Positions 48,968 to 58,902 of a stretch of DNA of 64,000 bases are shown here, piece after piece; within the stretch, counting starts at the first letter, position 1; each line of letters starts with the position of its first letter. The position numbers were made by a program, and so were the translations under genes. This stretch comes from an uncultured Pelagibacteraceae bacterium (GTDB taxonomy: Bacteria; Pseudomonadota; Alphaproteobacteria; Pelagibacterales; Pelagibacteraceae), in NCBI GenBank assembly GCA_902630065.1, contig CACOTF010000001.1:62001-126000 (forward strand), written 5' to 3'. The notes beneath the pieces were generated by a model. It searched no databases. It was not told where the DNA came from and was given only the letters and a program-made list of their open reading frames with translations.

Positions 48968-50568
48968 CAAGTACTTGCGGGAGCATTATCCTTGAAAAGC
49001 TTATAATCCAAACTATCAACTAAAGCTTTAAAAGATGCATCAATAATATTTGGAGAAACTCCTATAGTAAACCAATTACCATGTTTTGAGTCTGCACTTT
49101 CTATTGAAACTCTGGTAACAGCTCCAGTTCCTGTGTTTAATATTCTAACTTTATAATCAACTAATTTTAGATCTTTTAAGTATTCTGAGTACTTTTCAAG
49201 TTTATTTACATTTTTTCTAATTGCATTATCTAAAGCATTAACAGGTCCGTTACCTTCGCCTTCACATAATATTTCATGACCATCTACTTCTAGTTTTGCT
49301 TTTGCAAATGACACAACTTCACCGGTTGAATCTTTCTTAACAGAAACATCATACTCATTAATTGAAATATATCTTGGTATTTCCCCCATCAATCTTCTCG
49401 CTAAAAGTTCAAAAGATGCATCAGCACCATCGTAACTATATCCTATGAACTCTCTATCTTTTACTTCATGAAGAAGTTTTTTAATTTTTGGATCGTCTTT
49501 TTTAATATTAATGCCAATTGCATTTAATCTAGACATTATATTAGATTGTCCTGATTGATCAGAAACAACAATATTTCTAGCATTACCTACTTCATCAGGA
49601 TTAATATGTTCATAAGTTTTCGGATCTTTTTGTACAGCTGATACATGCATTCCACCTTTGTGTGAAAATGCAGATGCACCCACATAAGGTAAATGTTTAT
49701 TTGGTTTTCTATTCAGTATTTCATCTAATAATCTTGAACATTGAGTTAAATTTTTAATGTTTTCAGGTTTAATATTTATTTCATATTTGTCTGAAAAATC
49801 TTTTTTTAAAAAAAAAGTTGGGATCAAAGACATTAAATTTGCATTACCACATCTTTCACCTAGTCCATTTATTGTACCCTGAACCTGTCTAACTCCTGCT
49901 TGTACAGCTACTAAACTATTGGCAACTGCATTTTCGGTATCGTTGTGGGCATGAATTCCTAGGTTTTTTCCAGGTATATGCTTTGTTACTTTTTCAACAA
50001 TTTTAGAAACTTCGTGAGGCAATGTTCCTCCATTGGTATCACATAACACAATCCATCTTGCACCATTATCATATGCAGCTTTTAAACATGATATTGCATA
50101 TTCAGGATTTGATTTATAACCATCAAAAAAATGTTCAGCATCAAACATAAATTCTTTACCTGAATTAACTATATGCTTTGCACTCTCGCTTATATTTTCT
50201 AAATTTTGATCATTTGAAATGCCTAAAGCCACATCCACATGAAAATCCCAACTTTTGCCAAATAAACAAACTGATGAACTCTTTGAATTAATCAAAGATG
50301 ATAACATGGGGTCATTTTTTGCACTATGCTCTGATTTTTTGGTAATACCAAAAGCTGTGAGGTTTGCATTTTTAAAGTTTTGATCCTTATTAAAAAATTC
50401 TGTATCAGTTGGATTTGCTCCTGGCCAACCACCTTCTATATAATCAACTCCTAGGTTATCTAAAGATTTAGCGATTTTTTCTTTTTCATTTAATGAAAAG
50501 TCAACGCCTTGAGTTTGTGCCCCATCTCTAAGTGTTGTATCAAATATATAGATTTTTTCTTTACTCAT
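48967..50568 (-). CDS. cimA: (R)-citramalate synthase
   Basis: A 533-residue enzyme of the isopropylmalate/citramalate synthase family that condenses pyruvate and acetyl-CoA. FDTTLRDGAQTQG is at residues 9-21; GIHAHNDTENAVANS holds the metal-binding histidines; GERCGNANL follows; a LeuA dimer-type regulatory domain is at the C-terminus (about 395-525). GAQTQGV and the HMGL-like layout favour CimA over LeuA. The start MSKEKIY was chosen because its ATG forms an ATGA overlap with the cysS stop. It gives 2-oxobutanoate for isoleucine without threonine. Confidence 0.88.
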   Translation of the reverse strand: MSKEKIYIFDTTLRDGAQTQGVDFSLNEKEKIAKSLDNLGVDYIEGGWPGANPTDTEFFNKDQNFKNANLTAFGITKKSEHSAKNDPMLSSLINSKSSSVCLFGKSWDFHVDVALGISNDQNLENISESAKHIVNSGKEFMFDAEHFFDGYKSNPEYAISCLKAAYDNGARWIVLCDTNGGTLPHEVSKIVEKVTKHIPGKNLGIHAHNDTENAVANSLVAVQAGVRQVQGTINGLGERCGNANLMSLIPTFFLKKDFSDKYEINIKPENIKNLTQCSRLLDEILNRKPNKHLPYVGASAFSHKGGMHVSAVQKDPKTYEHINPDEVGNARNIVVSDQSGQSNIMSRLNAIGINIKKDDPKIKKLLHEVKDREFIGYSYDGADASFELLARRLMGEIPRYISINEYDVSVKKDSTGEVVSFAKAKLEVDGHEILCEGEGNGPVNALDNAIRKNVNKLEKYSEYLKDLKLVDYKVRILNTGTGAVTRVSIESADSKHGNWFTIGVSPNIIDASFKALVDSLDYKLFKDNAPAST

Positions 50569-51926
50569 TTTAATTTCCACGAGGTTGTACCATCTTTATC
50601 TTCAATTAAAATACCCTTATCTATAAGATCTTTCCTAATTTTGTCAGCTAATTCATAATTTTTTTCGTCCCTTGCTTTATTTCTCTCAGCTATTTTTGAA
50701 TTAATTTCATCCTCTGAAAGAGAAATTGTATTTTTTTTTGTTTGTAGCCACTCTTCTGAAGTATCAGTTAATAGACCTATAAAATTGCAAGCTTTTACAA
50801 AAGTTGCTTTATCCTCGTTCGTTCCAGTTGAAGCTTTACTATATAAAGAATGTAAATTAGCAATATAGCCTGGGGTGTTTAAATCGTCATATAAAGGATC
50901 TAATAATTCATCTGGTAATATTGTACTTTTATGAACATCATAATAGGCTGAATACCATTTGCTTAAAGTTTTTTCACAATCTAATATTAGTTTTTCATTC
51001 CAGTCTAATCCTTGTCTATAGTGAGCACTAATTAATGCTAATCTTAAAACTTGGCCATTATATTTATTTTTAAAATCTTTTATTTTTAAAATATTTCCTT
51101 GAGATTTTGCCATTTTTTCATTTGAAAGAGTTATAAATCCATTATGAACCCAATAATTTGCAAACGAATTTGTTTCATTTGCACATCTTGATTGAGCAAT
51201 CTCATTTTCATGATGAGGAAAAATCAAGTCTCTACCACCACCATGAATATCAAATTCTTCTCCTAAATATCTTTTTGACATAACCGAACATTCTAAATGC
51301 CAACCTGGTCTACCTTTGCCCCAAGGAGAGTCCCATGAAGGCTCTTTATCTGTTGATGGTTTCCATAATACAAAATCTTCAGGATTTTTTTTTATTTCCG
51401 AAACCTCTACACGTGAACCAGCTATTAATTCATCTAACTTTTTATTAGATAGTTTTCCATAATCGCTGAATTTTTTAACTTCAAAATAAACATGCTTATC
51501 CTTTGAGTATGCAAACCCTTTTTTCTCTAGTTCTGTGATCATTTCAATCATTTGTTTTATATTTTCTGTTGCCTTTGGTTCGCTGTTTGGTGTTTCACAT
51601 TTTAAGTAATTACAATCCTTATGAAAATTTTCAGTAATTTTTGAAGTTAAGTCGTTTATAGAAATATTTTGATCAGTAGATGCTTTGATTATTTTGTCAT
51701 CTATGTCTGTTATATTTCTGATATATTTTACAGATGTTGATCCATATCTATTTTTTAAAATTTTATACAGAATATCAAAAACGACTAATGGTCTAGCATT
51801 ACCAATATGTGGATCATCATAAACTGTAGGACCACAAACATACATGCCTATGGATTTTTCATTTTTAGGAGTAAATTTTTCTTTCTTACCGCCTAGACTA
51901 TTAGTTAAAAATATATCTTTAGCCAT
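50565..51926 (-). CDS. cysS: Cysteinyl-tRNA synthetase
   Basis: A 453-residue class I synthetase. CGPTVYDDPHIGNARP holds a zinc ligand C31 and the HIGH motif form PHIGN (39-43); FPHHENEIAQS holds further zinc ligands; KMAKSQGN is the KMSKS loop. The C-terminal anticodon-binding part contains RNKARDEKNYELADKIR. Overlaps cimA by four bases; 45 bases after nadE. Confidence 0.97.
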   Translation of the reverse strand: MAKDIFLTNSLGGKKEKFTPKNEKSIGMYVCGPTVYDDPHIGNARPLVVFDILYKILKNRYGSTSVKYIRNITDIDDKIIKASTDQNISINDLTSKITENFHKDCNYLKCETPNSEPKATENIKQMIEMITELEKKGFAYSKDKHVYFEVKKFSDYGKLSNKKLDELIAGSRVEVSEIKKNPEDFVLWKPSTDKEPSWDSPWGKGRPGWHLECSVMSKRYLGEEFDIHGGGRDLIFPHHENEIAQSRCANETNSFANYWVHNGFITLSNEKMAKSQGNILKIKDFKNKYNGQVLRLALISAHYRQGLDWNEKLILDCEKTLSKWYSAYYDVHKSTILPDELLDPLYDDLNTPGYIANLHSLYSKASTGTNEDKATFVKACNFIGLLTDTSEEWLQTKKNTISLSEDEINSKIAERNKARDEKNYELADKIRKDLIDKGILIEDKDGTTSWKLK

Positions 51927-51949
51927 ACAACTAGGAATATACTTAAATT

Positions 51950-51967
51950 ATAGATTTGTGAATCTAT
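51950..51967 (-). promoter_or_regulatory. Stem-loop between nadE and cysS
   Basis: A perfect 7-base-pair inverted repeat (ATAGATT / AATCTAT) with a four-base loop starts a few bases after the nadE stop. The sequence after it is AATTTAAG, not a U-run, so it is a poor terminator; it may be a processing or stability element. Confidence 0.25.
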
Positions 51968-51971
51968 TTGA

Positions 51972-52709
51972 TTAATTAGGAATTTTGCATACTGGAATTG
52001 GTTCCATTTTATGCAAATTTGCACTTCGAATTGAATTATATTTATCTCTATTTACAGAATTTTCATTATCCATTGCTTCTTCTAATTCTTTATATGACAA
52101 GCCAAGCTGTCCCTCATCAGTACGACCATCATCCCATAAACCATCTGTAGGAGGAGCATCAATAATCTCTTTTAAAATTCCAAGTTCTTTACCAAGTTCC
52201 CAAACCTCGGTTTTATTACAATCTGCTATTGGAGAAATATCTACTCCACCATCACCGTATTTGGTATAAAAACCAACTCCAAAATCTTCTACTTTATTTC
52301 CCGTTCCAACAACTATTCCATTATTTGCGGCAGCTACTTGATAAAGTGTTGTCATTCTTAATCTTGCTCTCGAGTTTGCCATCCCGTGTTCACTACCAAA
52401 ATTATTTAGTGTTCCCTCGAATGTTTTGAATAAACTATCTAATTCTAATGTGTGTCCCTCTACATTACTAAAATTCTTCTTTAACCATTCTTGATGCGCC
52501 AAACTTAAATCATGTTGTGCAGATTTTTGTTTAATAGGCATTGATAAAACAATTGTTTTTAATCCAGTCATTGCACTTAATGTACTTGAGACAGAAGAAT
52601 CTATTCCACCAGAAATACCAATCACTAAAGATTGAGCTTTTTTTGACATAGAATTTACATAATCTGAAATCCAGTTTTTGATGTGATTCACTTTATCTTT
52701 AGGTGTCAT
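51972..52709 (-). CDS. nadE: NAD synthetase, ammonia-dependent type
   Basis: A 245-residue N-type ATP pyrophosphatase that amidates nicotinate adenine dinucleotide to NAD. The P-loop SGGIDS is at residues 33-38; VGTGNKVEDFGVGFYTKYGDGGVDISP is the deamido-NAD-binding segment. The N-terminal nitrilase-like glutaminase domain is absent, so it would use free ammonia. That fits an organism with good ammonium uptake. nadK, the next step, is elsewhere in the window. Confidence 0.95.
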   Translation of the reverse strand: MTPKDKVNHIKNWISDYVNSMSKKAQSLVIGISGGIDSSVSSTLSAMTGLKTIVLSMPIKQKSAQHDLSLAHQEWLKKNFSNVEGHTLELDSLFKTFEGTLNNFGSEHGMANSRARLRMTTLYQVAAANNGIVVGTGNKVEDFGVGFYTKYGDGGVDISPIADCNKTEVWELGKELGILKEIIDAPPTDGLWDDGRTDEGQLGLSYKELEEAMDNENSVNRDKYNSIRSANLHKMEPIPVCKIPN

Positions 52710-52746
52710 AATTTAAATATAAGAAAAAAAATTTATTTTTAAACTG

Positions 52747-54126
52747 TTAAGATGCCGCTTTAATTGCAGATTTAGAATATAAACTATTCTTTTTTATCTC
52801 ATCTGAAATTAAAAACGCTAATTCTATAGCTTGATCAGAGTTCAATCTTGGATCGCAGTGAGTATGATATCTGCTTGATAAATCTGCATCTGATATTTTT
52901 TTTGCTCCACCTGTACACTCTGTCACATCTTGGCCTGTCATTTCAACGTGAAGACCCCCAGCATAAGAACCTTCTGCTTGATGAACTGAAAATACATTTT
53001 TAACTTCGCTTACAACATCATTAAACGGTCTCGTTTTAAAACCAGTAGTTGATTTAATTGTATTGCCATGCATTGGATCACATGACCAAACAACATTTAA
53101 ACCTTCCTTTTTAATTCCTCTAATTAATTTTGGTAAAAATTTTTCAACATTCTGATGGCCAAATCTTGAAATTAAAGTTATTTTTCCTTTTTCATTTTTA
53201 GGATTTATAACTTCACATATTTTCGCAATCTCATCAGGTTTAGAAGTTGGACCACACTTGATACCAATTGGATTTTCTATTCCTTTACAAAACTCAACAT
53301 GTCCTCCATCTAATTGTCTTGTTCTATCCCCTATCCAAACAAAGTGAGCTGAAGTGTCATGATATTCACCAGTAGTTGAGTCTACTCTTGTCATACTTTC
53401 TTCAAAAGGTAAGTGTAAAGCTTCATGCGAAGTCCAAAAGTTAACTGTGTATAATCTATTATTAAAATCAGATGTAATTCCACAGGCATCCATAAAAGCT
53501 AATGCATCTGCTATTTTATCTTCTAACTCTTTAAATTTCTTAGATTGAGGACTTTTCTTAATATAATCTAAATTCCATAAGTGAACCTTATTTAGGTCAG
53601 CAAAACCACCTTTTGAAAATGCTCTTAAAAGGTTTAGAGTTGAAGCAGATTGAGAGTAAGCCTTAAACATTCTTTTTGGATCAGGTCTTCTAGCTTTTTC
53701 ATTAAAATCTATTGCATTTATATTATCTCCCAAATAACTTGGTAATTCTTTATCACCTTGTTTTTCAGTTGGTGCACTTCTTGGTTTTGAAAATTGTCCA
53801 GCAATTCTTCCAAGTTTTACAATTGGTAAAGATGCCGAGTAAGTCATCACTAAAGCCATTTGAAGAATAACCTTAAAAGTATCTCTTATATTATCAGGAT
53901 GAAATTCTGCAAAACTTTCAGCACAATCACCACCTTGTAATAGAAATGCTTTTCCATCATTGACCATCGCCAACTGATCTTTTAAATGTCTTGTTTCACC
54001 CGCAAATACTAATGGAGGAAAGGTTTTTAATTTATTTAAAACCATCTCCAATTCCTTTTCATCTTCATATTGAGGAATATGTTTGACGGGGTATTTTCTC
54101 CAACTATTTATTTTCCAATTTTTCAT
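52747..54126 (-). CDS. DAHP synthase, class II
   Basis: A 459-residue class II (plant/AroA-II type) 3-deoxy-D-arabino-heptulosonate 7-phosphate synthase, the first step of aromatic biosynthesis. LLQGGDCAESF holds the metal-binding cysteine C68; KLGRIAGQFSKPRS, WIGDRTRQLDGGHVEFCKGI and SCDPMHGNT are family signatures; the C-terminal TECTGGAKKI is also typical. The small class I (AroFGH) type is unrelated at this level. 34 bases after glmS. Confidence 0.95.
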   Translation of the reverse strand: MKNWKINSWRKYPVKHIPQYEDEKELEMVLNKLKTFPPLVFAGETRHLKDQLAMVNDGKAFLLQGGDCAESFAEFHPDNIRDTFKVILQMALVMTYSASLPIVKLGRIAGQFSKPRSAPTEKQGDKELPSYLGDNINAIDFNEKARRPDPKRMFKAYSQSASTLNLLRAFSKGGFADLNKVHLWNLDYIKKSPQSKKFKELEDKIADALAFMDACGITSDFNNRLYTVNFWTSHEALHLPFEESMTRVDSTTGEYHDTSAHFVWIGDRTRQLDGGHVEFCKGIENPIGIKCGPTSKPDEIAKICEVINPKNEKGKITLISRFGHQNVEKFLPKLIRGIKKEGLNVVWSCDPMHGNTIKSTTGFKTRPFNDVVSEVKNVFSVHQAEGSYAGGLHVEMTGQDVTECTGGAKKISDADLSSRYHTHCDPRLNSDQAIELAFLISDEIKKNSLYSKSAIKAAS

Positions 54127-54160
54127 TTCAACTCAGAATTGTTTTAACAGACTTTATTAT

Positions 54161-55981
54161 TTATTCAACAGTGACAGATTTAGCTAAGTTTCTTGGTTTA
54201 TCTATATCGTATCCTTTATCTAGTGCAGAGTAATAAGCTAACTTTTGTAAAGGTATAGTGGTCAAAAAAGGAATAAGTTCATCAGATATAGCATCAACTT
54301 CTATTTGCTCCCAAATATTTTCTGAATAAATTTCATCAGTATTTTTATTTGTTATTAGTAAAACTTTTGCGCCTCTAGATATAACTTCTTGCATATTTGA
54401 AATAGTTTTTTTGTAATGCTCATCTCTTGGAGCAATTACTACTACTGGCATACCATCTTCTATAAGTGCAAGAGGTCCGTGCTTCATTTCCCCTGCTGGA
54501 TAACCTTCAGCATGAACATAAGCAAGCTCTTTTAGTTTTAAAGCACCTTCAAGTGCAATTGGATATGAATAACCTCTCCCCAAAAACATTGATCCTTTAG
54601 AATTAGCAAAATCTTTTCCAAGTGTTTGAATTTTATCTTCAATACTCAATGTATTTTTTGCAGATTTAGATAAAGATAGTAAATCTTTTATCTTTCTTTG
54701 ATAGTCCTTTTTATTAATTGATTTTTGTTCATAAGAAAGCTTGGTGCATAATAGATAAAGGACTAACATTTGCCCTAAAAAAGCCTTTGTCGATGCAACA
54801 CCGACTTCTGGACCACAATGAATAGGTAAAACTAGATTTGCATCTCTAGCAATTGAACTTTCAACAACATTTACTACTGCACAAGTTTTAACATCATTCT
54901 TTTTGCATAAATCTAATGCAGCAAATGTATCTGCAGTTTCTCCCGATTGTGAAACAAACACATAAAGACAGTCTTTTTTAAATTTGATTTTTCGATATCT
55001 AAACTCAGAAGCTATATCAACACTGACATCTAAACTGGTATTTTGTTCAAACCAATACTTAGCTACAAGGCATGAGTGATATGCTGTTCCACATCCAATT
55101 AAAACTACTGATGAGATTTCATTGATCTTCCAAGGAAAATTATAAATATTTATTTCTTTGTTATGTTTGTCAATGTACTCATTGACACAATTTTTTAAAG
55201 TAATTGGCTGCTCGTCTATTTCTTTAGCCATATAATATTTGTAATCTCCTTTTTCGTAATTTTGATCATCTTTAGAAAGATTTAAAATCTTTTTGTTAAC
55301 TTTAGTTCCATCATTATCAAAAAATTCTACTTGATCCTTTTTTAAAATACAAAACTCTCCATCATTTAAATATGAAATTTTATTTGTCATTGACTTTAAT
55401 GCATAGGAATCTGAACCAAGGTAGTGTTCATTTGGACCATAACCAACTGCAAGCGGAGAACCTCTCCTTGCCCCAACTATTAAGTCTGGTTGATCTTTGA
55501 ATATTATTCCTAGTGCAAAACTACCGTGTAATTTTTTTAAAATTTTTATTATTGTTTTTTTAAGGTTATTTTTTTTTAAATAATCAGTTACCAAATGAAC
55601 AATTACTTCCGTATCTGTTTGGGATTTAAACTTATAGCCTTTATTTTCTAATAGCTTTTTTAAAATCGTTGAATTTTCAATTATACCATTGTGAACTACA
55701 GATACATATTCTGATGAATGAGGATGTGCATTTATAGAACTAGGTTTGCCATGCGTGGCCCATCTAACGTGTCCGATACCAATAGAGCCAGATATTTTAG
55801 TTTGTATAATGTTTTTCTCTAAAGCGTCTACTCTACCCTCACATTTGACCTCATTTATATTTCCATTTGAAAGAGTTGCTAAACCTGCAGAGTCGTAGCC
55901 TCTATACTCAAGTTTTTTTAATGAACTTATAATTCTGGGAGTAACCTCTTTAGAGCTTGTAATTCCAACTATTCCACACAT
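54161..55981 (-). CDS. glmS: Glucosamine-6-phosphate synthase
   Basis: A 606-residue isomerising glutamine amidotransferase making glucosamine-6-phosphate from fructose-6-phosphate. Cys2 after the initiator (MCGIVGI) is the glutaminase nucleophile; GIGHVRWATHG and VHNGIIENS belong to that domain. Two SIS domains follow (about 285-420 and 455-590) with SQSGETADT and GRGYSYPIALEGALKLKE. The C-terminal KPRNLAKSVTVE is the conserved tail. It begins six bases after the short glmU. No glmM is next to it. Confidence 0.97.
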   Translation of the reverse strand: MCGIVGITSSKEVTPRIISSLKKLEYRGYDSAGLATLSNGNINEVKCEGRVDALEKNIIQTKISGSIGIGHVRWATHGKPSSINAHPHSSEYVSVVHNGIIENSTILKKLLENKGYKFKSQTDTEVIVHLVTDYLKKNNLKKTIIKILKKLHGSFALGIIFKDQPDLIVGARRGSPLAVGYGPNEHYLGSDSYALKSMTNKISYLNDGEFCILKKDQVEFFDNDGTKVNKKILNLSKDDQNYEKGDYKYYMAKEIDEQPITLKNCVNEYIDKHNKEINIYNFPWKINEISSVVLIGCGTAYHSCLVAKYWFEQNTSLDVSVDIASEFRYRKIKFKKDCLYVFVSQSGETADTFAALDLCKKNDVKTCAVVNVVESSIARDANLVLPIHCGPEVGVASTKAFLGQMLVLYLLCTKLSYEQKSINKKDYQRKIKDLLSLSKSAKNTLSIEDKIQTLGKDFANSKGSMFLGRGYSYPIALEGALKLKELAYVHAEGYPAGEMKHGPLALIEDGMPVVVIAPRDEHYKKTISNMQEVISRGAKVLLITNKNTDEIYSENIWEQIEVDAISDELIPFLTTIPLQKLAYYSALDKGYDIDKPRNLAKSVTVE

Positions 55982-55987
55982 TGCTTA

Positions 55988-56596
55988 TTATTTCCTTTTA
56001 TAATTTTTCTTTTCTTTTTGATATGATCTGGTTAATGCCAACGACCCTTTGCTTACATTTTTAGTAATTACTGAACCTGCACCTATAACACTTTTTTCAT
56101 TTAAAGTAACGGGTGCTACTAAAGATGTATTTGAACCTACAAATACTTTATCCTTAATATTTGTTTTACTTTTTTTTCTTCCATCATAATTACAAGTTAT
56201 TGTTCCAGCTCCAATATTAACTTCCTTCCCCACTAGTGCATCTCCAATATATGATAAATGATTAACTTTAGAATTTTTATTTATTATAGATTTTTTTACC
56301 TCAACAAAATTTCCAATTTTTGATCCAGATTTTATTTTTGTTCCAGGTCTTAAGCGAGCGTATGGACCTACACTTACATCATTATCTATTTTAACACCCT
56401 CAAGATGAGAGAAAGATAAAATTTTTACATTGTTTCCTATTTGCACTTTATCGGCAAACACAACATAAGGTTCTATTTCTACATTTTTTCCAATTTTAGT
56501 ATCTTTAGAAAAAAAAACTGTCTCAGGCCCCTTCATTTTGACACCTTTTTTTAAAAATTTATCTCTAAGTTTATTTTGTAAATTTTGACTATTCAT
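55988..56596 (-). CDS. glmU: GlmU acetyltransferase domain only (no uridylyltransferase half)
   Basis: A 202-residue left-handed beta-helix protein matching the second half of GlmU. It starts in the helix that links the two GlmU domains ([17 protein letters not shown]), then has [18 protein letters not shown] (R81), EVKK (101-102), NHLSYIGD with the catalytic histidine H113, and [14 protein letters not shown]. So glucosamine-1-phosphate acetyltransferase activity looks intact. The first about 225 residues of normal GlmU, the UTP-dependent pyrophosphorylase, are missing, and the 69 bases upstream lead straight to divergent gph. A separate pyrophosphorylase must exist elsewhere if UDP-GlcNAc is made. 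Confidence 0.88.
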   Translation of the reverse strand: MNSQNLQNKLRDKFLKKGVKMKGPETVFFSKDTKIGKNVEIEPYVVFADKVQIGNNVKILSFSHLEGVKIDNDVSVGPYARLRPGTKIKSGSKIGNFVEVKKSIINKNSKVNHLSYIGDALVGKEVNIGAGTITCNYDGRKKSKTNIKDKVFVGSNTSLVAPVTLNEKSVIGAGSVITKNVSKGSLALTRSYQKEKKNYKRK

Positions 56597-56665
56597 TAGA
56601 TAGTTGTATATAACTGGGTATTGATTTAATTAATTCACAATTTATTTCTTATTAATACTTTTTAA

Positions 56666-57346
56666 ATGACACAAAAATTCACTGTTCTTTTTGATTTAGA
56701 TGGTACGTTAGTAGACACAGCACCCGATCTAATGCTTGCTCATAACCATGTTATGAAGAAGTTTGGATACCCCACAAAATCTCTTGATGAACTTAAAAAT
56801 ACTGTTGGTCAAGGAGCTGGAACAATGATTGGTAGATCTATATGGAGCCAGGCCAAAAAAGAATTAACTTCGATTAATGAGAAAATTAAAAATGAAATGA
56901 CAGATGAATTTATTTCTTATTATGGAAAAAATATTTTAAATGAAAGTACTCTGATGCCTGGTGTAAAAGATTTTTTAAATTGGTGTAAAAAAGAAAATAT
57001 ATCAATGGCTGTATGTACGAATAAAACGGAACATCTTGCAGTAGATCTTCTAAAAAAAATTGGGATATATGATTACTTCGAGTATGTAGCGGGTTATAAT
57101 ACTTTTGATTATTGTAAACCTGATCCGAGACATATAACAACAATCATAGAAATTTTAGATGGTAGTAAAAATAAAGCAATTATGATCGGTGATAGTGAGT
57201 CGGATGCAAATGCAGCTAAAGCGGCAGATATTCCAATGATTTTATTAGAGGATGGATATACTGAAAAAAATATTGATGAAATTTATCATAATCACTTAAT
57301 AAAAGACTTTGTAGGTATTGAAAAAATTGTATCTCAATATCTTTAA
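56666..57346 (+). CDS. gph: Phosphoglycolate phosphatase-like HAD hydrolase
   Basis: A 226-residue HAD-superfamily phosphatase. LFDLDGTLVDTAPDL holds the nucleophile D10 and acid D12; a helical cap is at about 18-90; VCTNKTE is motif II; GDSESDANAAKAADIP is motif IV. Gph removes phosphate from 2-phosphoglycolate in DNA-repair debris and oxygenation side reactions. Closely related HAD enzymes share these motifs, so the substrate is likely but not certain. Confidence 0.85.
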   Translation: MTQKFTVLFDLDGTLVDTAPDLMLAHNHVMKKFGYPTKSLDELKNTVGQGAGTMIGRSIWSQAKKELTSINEKIKNEMTDEFISYYGKNILNESTLMPGVKDFLNWCKKENISMAVCTNKTEHLAVDLLKKIGIYDYFEYVAGYNTFDYCKPDPRHITTIIEILDGSKNKAIMIGDSESDANAAKAADIPMILLEDGYTEKNIDEIYHNHLIKDFVGIEKIVSQYL

Positions 57347-57399
57347 TATTGATTAATTTATTTTAACTATTAAAACAAAATCTCAAATTAGGAGTTATT

Positions 57400-58902
57400 T
57401 TGTTATCGCATACAATTAAAGTATATCCATCTAAGATAAATCTTCCAAAGAAGAAACAGCTTGCTTGGAAAATAGCAGAGATAGCAAGTGATAATGCTAA
57501 ATTAAATAAAAATTCAGTAGAAATGGTTATTAATAGAATTATTGATAACGCTTCTGTTGCTATAGCTTCCTTAAATAGAAGACCTGTAATATCTGCAAGA
57601 GAAATGGCAAAAAAACATGTTAGAAAAAATGGAGCTAATCTTTTTGGCATAAATTCAAAACTTAAATTTGATTGTGAATGGGCTGCGTGGGCAAATGGAA
57701 CTGCTGTTAGAGAATTAGATTTTCATGATACATTTCTAGCGGCTGATTACAGCCATCCTGGTGATAATATTCCTGCTCTTTTAGCAGTGGCACAACAATT
57801 AAAAAAAAATGGAAATGATTTATTAAGAGGAATTATAACTGCTTATGAAGTTCAAGTTAATCTAGTAAAAGCTATTTGTCTTCATAAACACAAAGTTGAT
57901 CATATCGCTCACTTGGGACCAAGTGTTGCTGCTGGTATTGGATCTATGTTGAAATTAAATACAGAAACTATTTATCAAGGTGTTCAACAAGCATTACATG
58001 TGAGTGTTTCAACGAGACAATCAAGAAAAGGAGAGATTTCAAGTTGGAAGGCATATGCTCCAGCTCATGCAGGAAAATTGGCTATTGAAGCTGTAGATAG
58101 AACGATGAGAGGTGAAGGAGCCCCAAGTCCTATTTATGAAGGTGAAGACAGTGTAATTGCAAGAATATTAGATGGAAAAAATGCTAAATACTTTGTTCCT
58201 TTGCCTAAAAAGAACGAAGAAAAGAAAGCCATTCTCGAAACATATACAAAAGAATATTCTGCAGAATATCAAGCTCAAGCATTAATTGATATTGCAAAAG
58301 CACTTAATAAAAAAATTGATAATTTAAATACAATTAAAAAAATAGATATATATACAAGTCATCATACGCATTATGTAATAGGGACTGGAGCTAATGATCC
58401 ACAAAAAATGGATCCGAATGCTAGCAGAGAAACTTTAGATCACTCAATAATGTATATTTTTGCAGTAGCTTTAGAAGATGCAGATTGGCATCATGTAAAG
58501 TCTTATACTAAAAGAAGAGCTAACAAAAAAAGTACAATTAAAATATGGAGATCAATTAAAACTCATGAGGATAAAAAATGGACAAAGAAATACCATGATC
58601 CTGATCCAAAAAAGAAATCTTTTGGTGCAAAGGTTATAGTAACATTAAATAATGGGAAAAAAATTATTGAGGAATTAGAAAGAGCAGATGCTCATCCTTA
58701 TGGCAAAAGACCTTTTAAAAGAAAAAATTATATAAATAAATTTAAAATTTTAACGGAAAATATTATTTCTAAAAAAGAAAGTGATAGATTTTTAAAAGAT
58801 GTTCAAAATTTAAAAAAATTAAAAAATAATCAGCTTACAAAACTAAATATTGAAGTAAGTAGAAGATACTTAAAATCTAATAATAAAAAAGGAATATTCT
58901 AG
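57400..58902 (+). CDS. prpD: 2-methylcitrate dehydratase PrpD
   Basis: A 500-residue MmgE/PrpD-family protein that removes water from 2-methylcitrate. [26 protein letters not shown] is the region with conserved catalytic histidine and aspartates; [21 protein letters not shown] is also typical. The start is TTG, with a good AGGAG ribosome site five bases before it. It leads prpD-prpB-prpC. The next step, hydration of 2-methylaconitate, needs an aconitase encoded elsewhere. Confidence 0.93.
   Translation: MLSHTIKVYPSKINLPKKKQLAWKIAEIASDNAKLNKNSVEMVINRIIDNASVAIASLNRRPVISAREMAKKHVRKNGANLFGINSKLKFDCEWAAWANGTAVRELDFHDTFLAADYSHPGDNIPALLAVAQQLKKNGNDLLRGIITAYEVQVNLVKAICLHKHKVDHIAHLGPSVAAGIGSMLKLNTETIYQGVQQALHVSVSTRQSRKGEISSWKAYAPAHAGKLAIEAVDRTMRGEGAPSPIYEGEDSVIARILDGKNAKYFVPLPKKNEEKKAILETYTKEYSAEYQAQALIDIAKALNKKIDNLNTIKKIDIYTSHHTHYVIGTGANDPQKMDPNASRETLDHSIMYIFAVALEDADWHHVKSYTKRRANKKSTIKIWRSIKTHEDKKWTKKYHDPDPKKKSFGAKVIVTLNNGKKIIEELERADAHPYGKRPFKRKNYINKFKILTENIISKKESDRFLKDVQNLKKLKNNQLTKLNIEVSRRYLKSNNKKGIF

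Noticed and set aside
51950-51967. Intrinsic terminator after nadE
   Set aside because: The AU-only 7-bp stem is not followed by a U-run; kept only as a low-confidence stem-loop.
55988-56596. Short GlmU as a pseudogene fragment
   Set aside because: Catalytic residues are intact, the frame is open, the start matches the domain border and spacing to glmS is operon-like.
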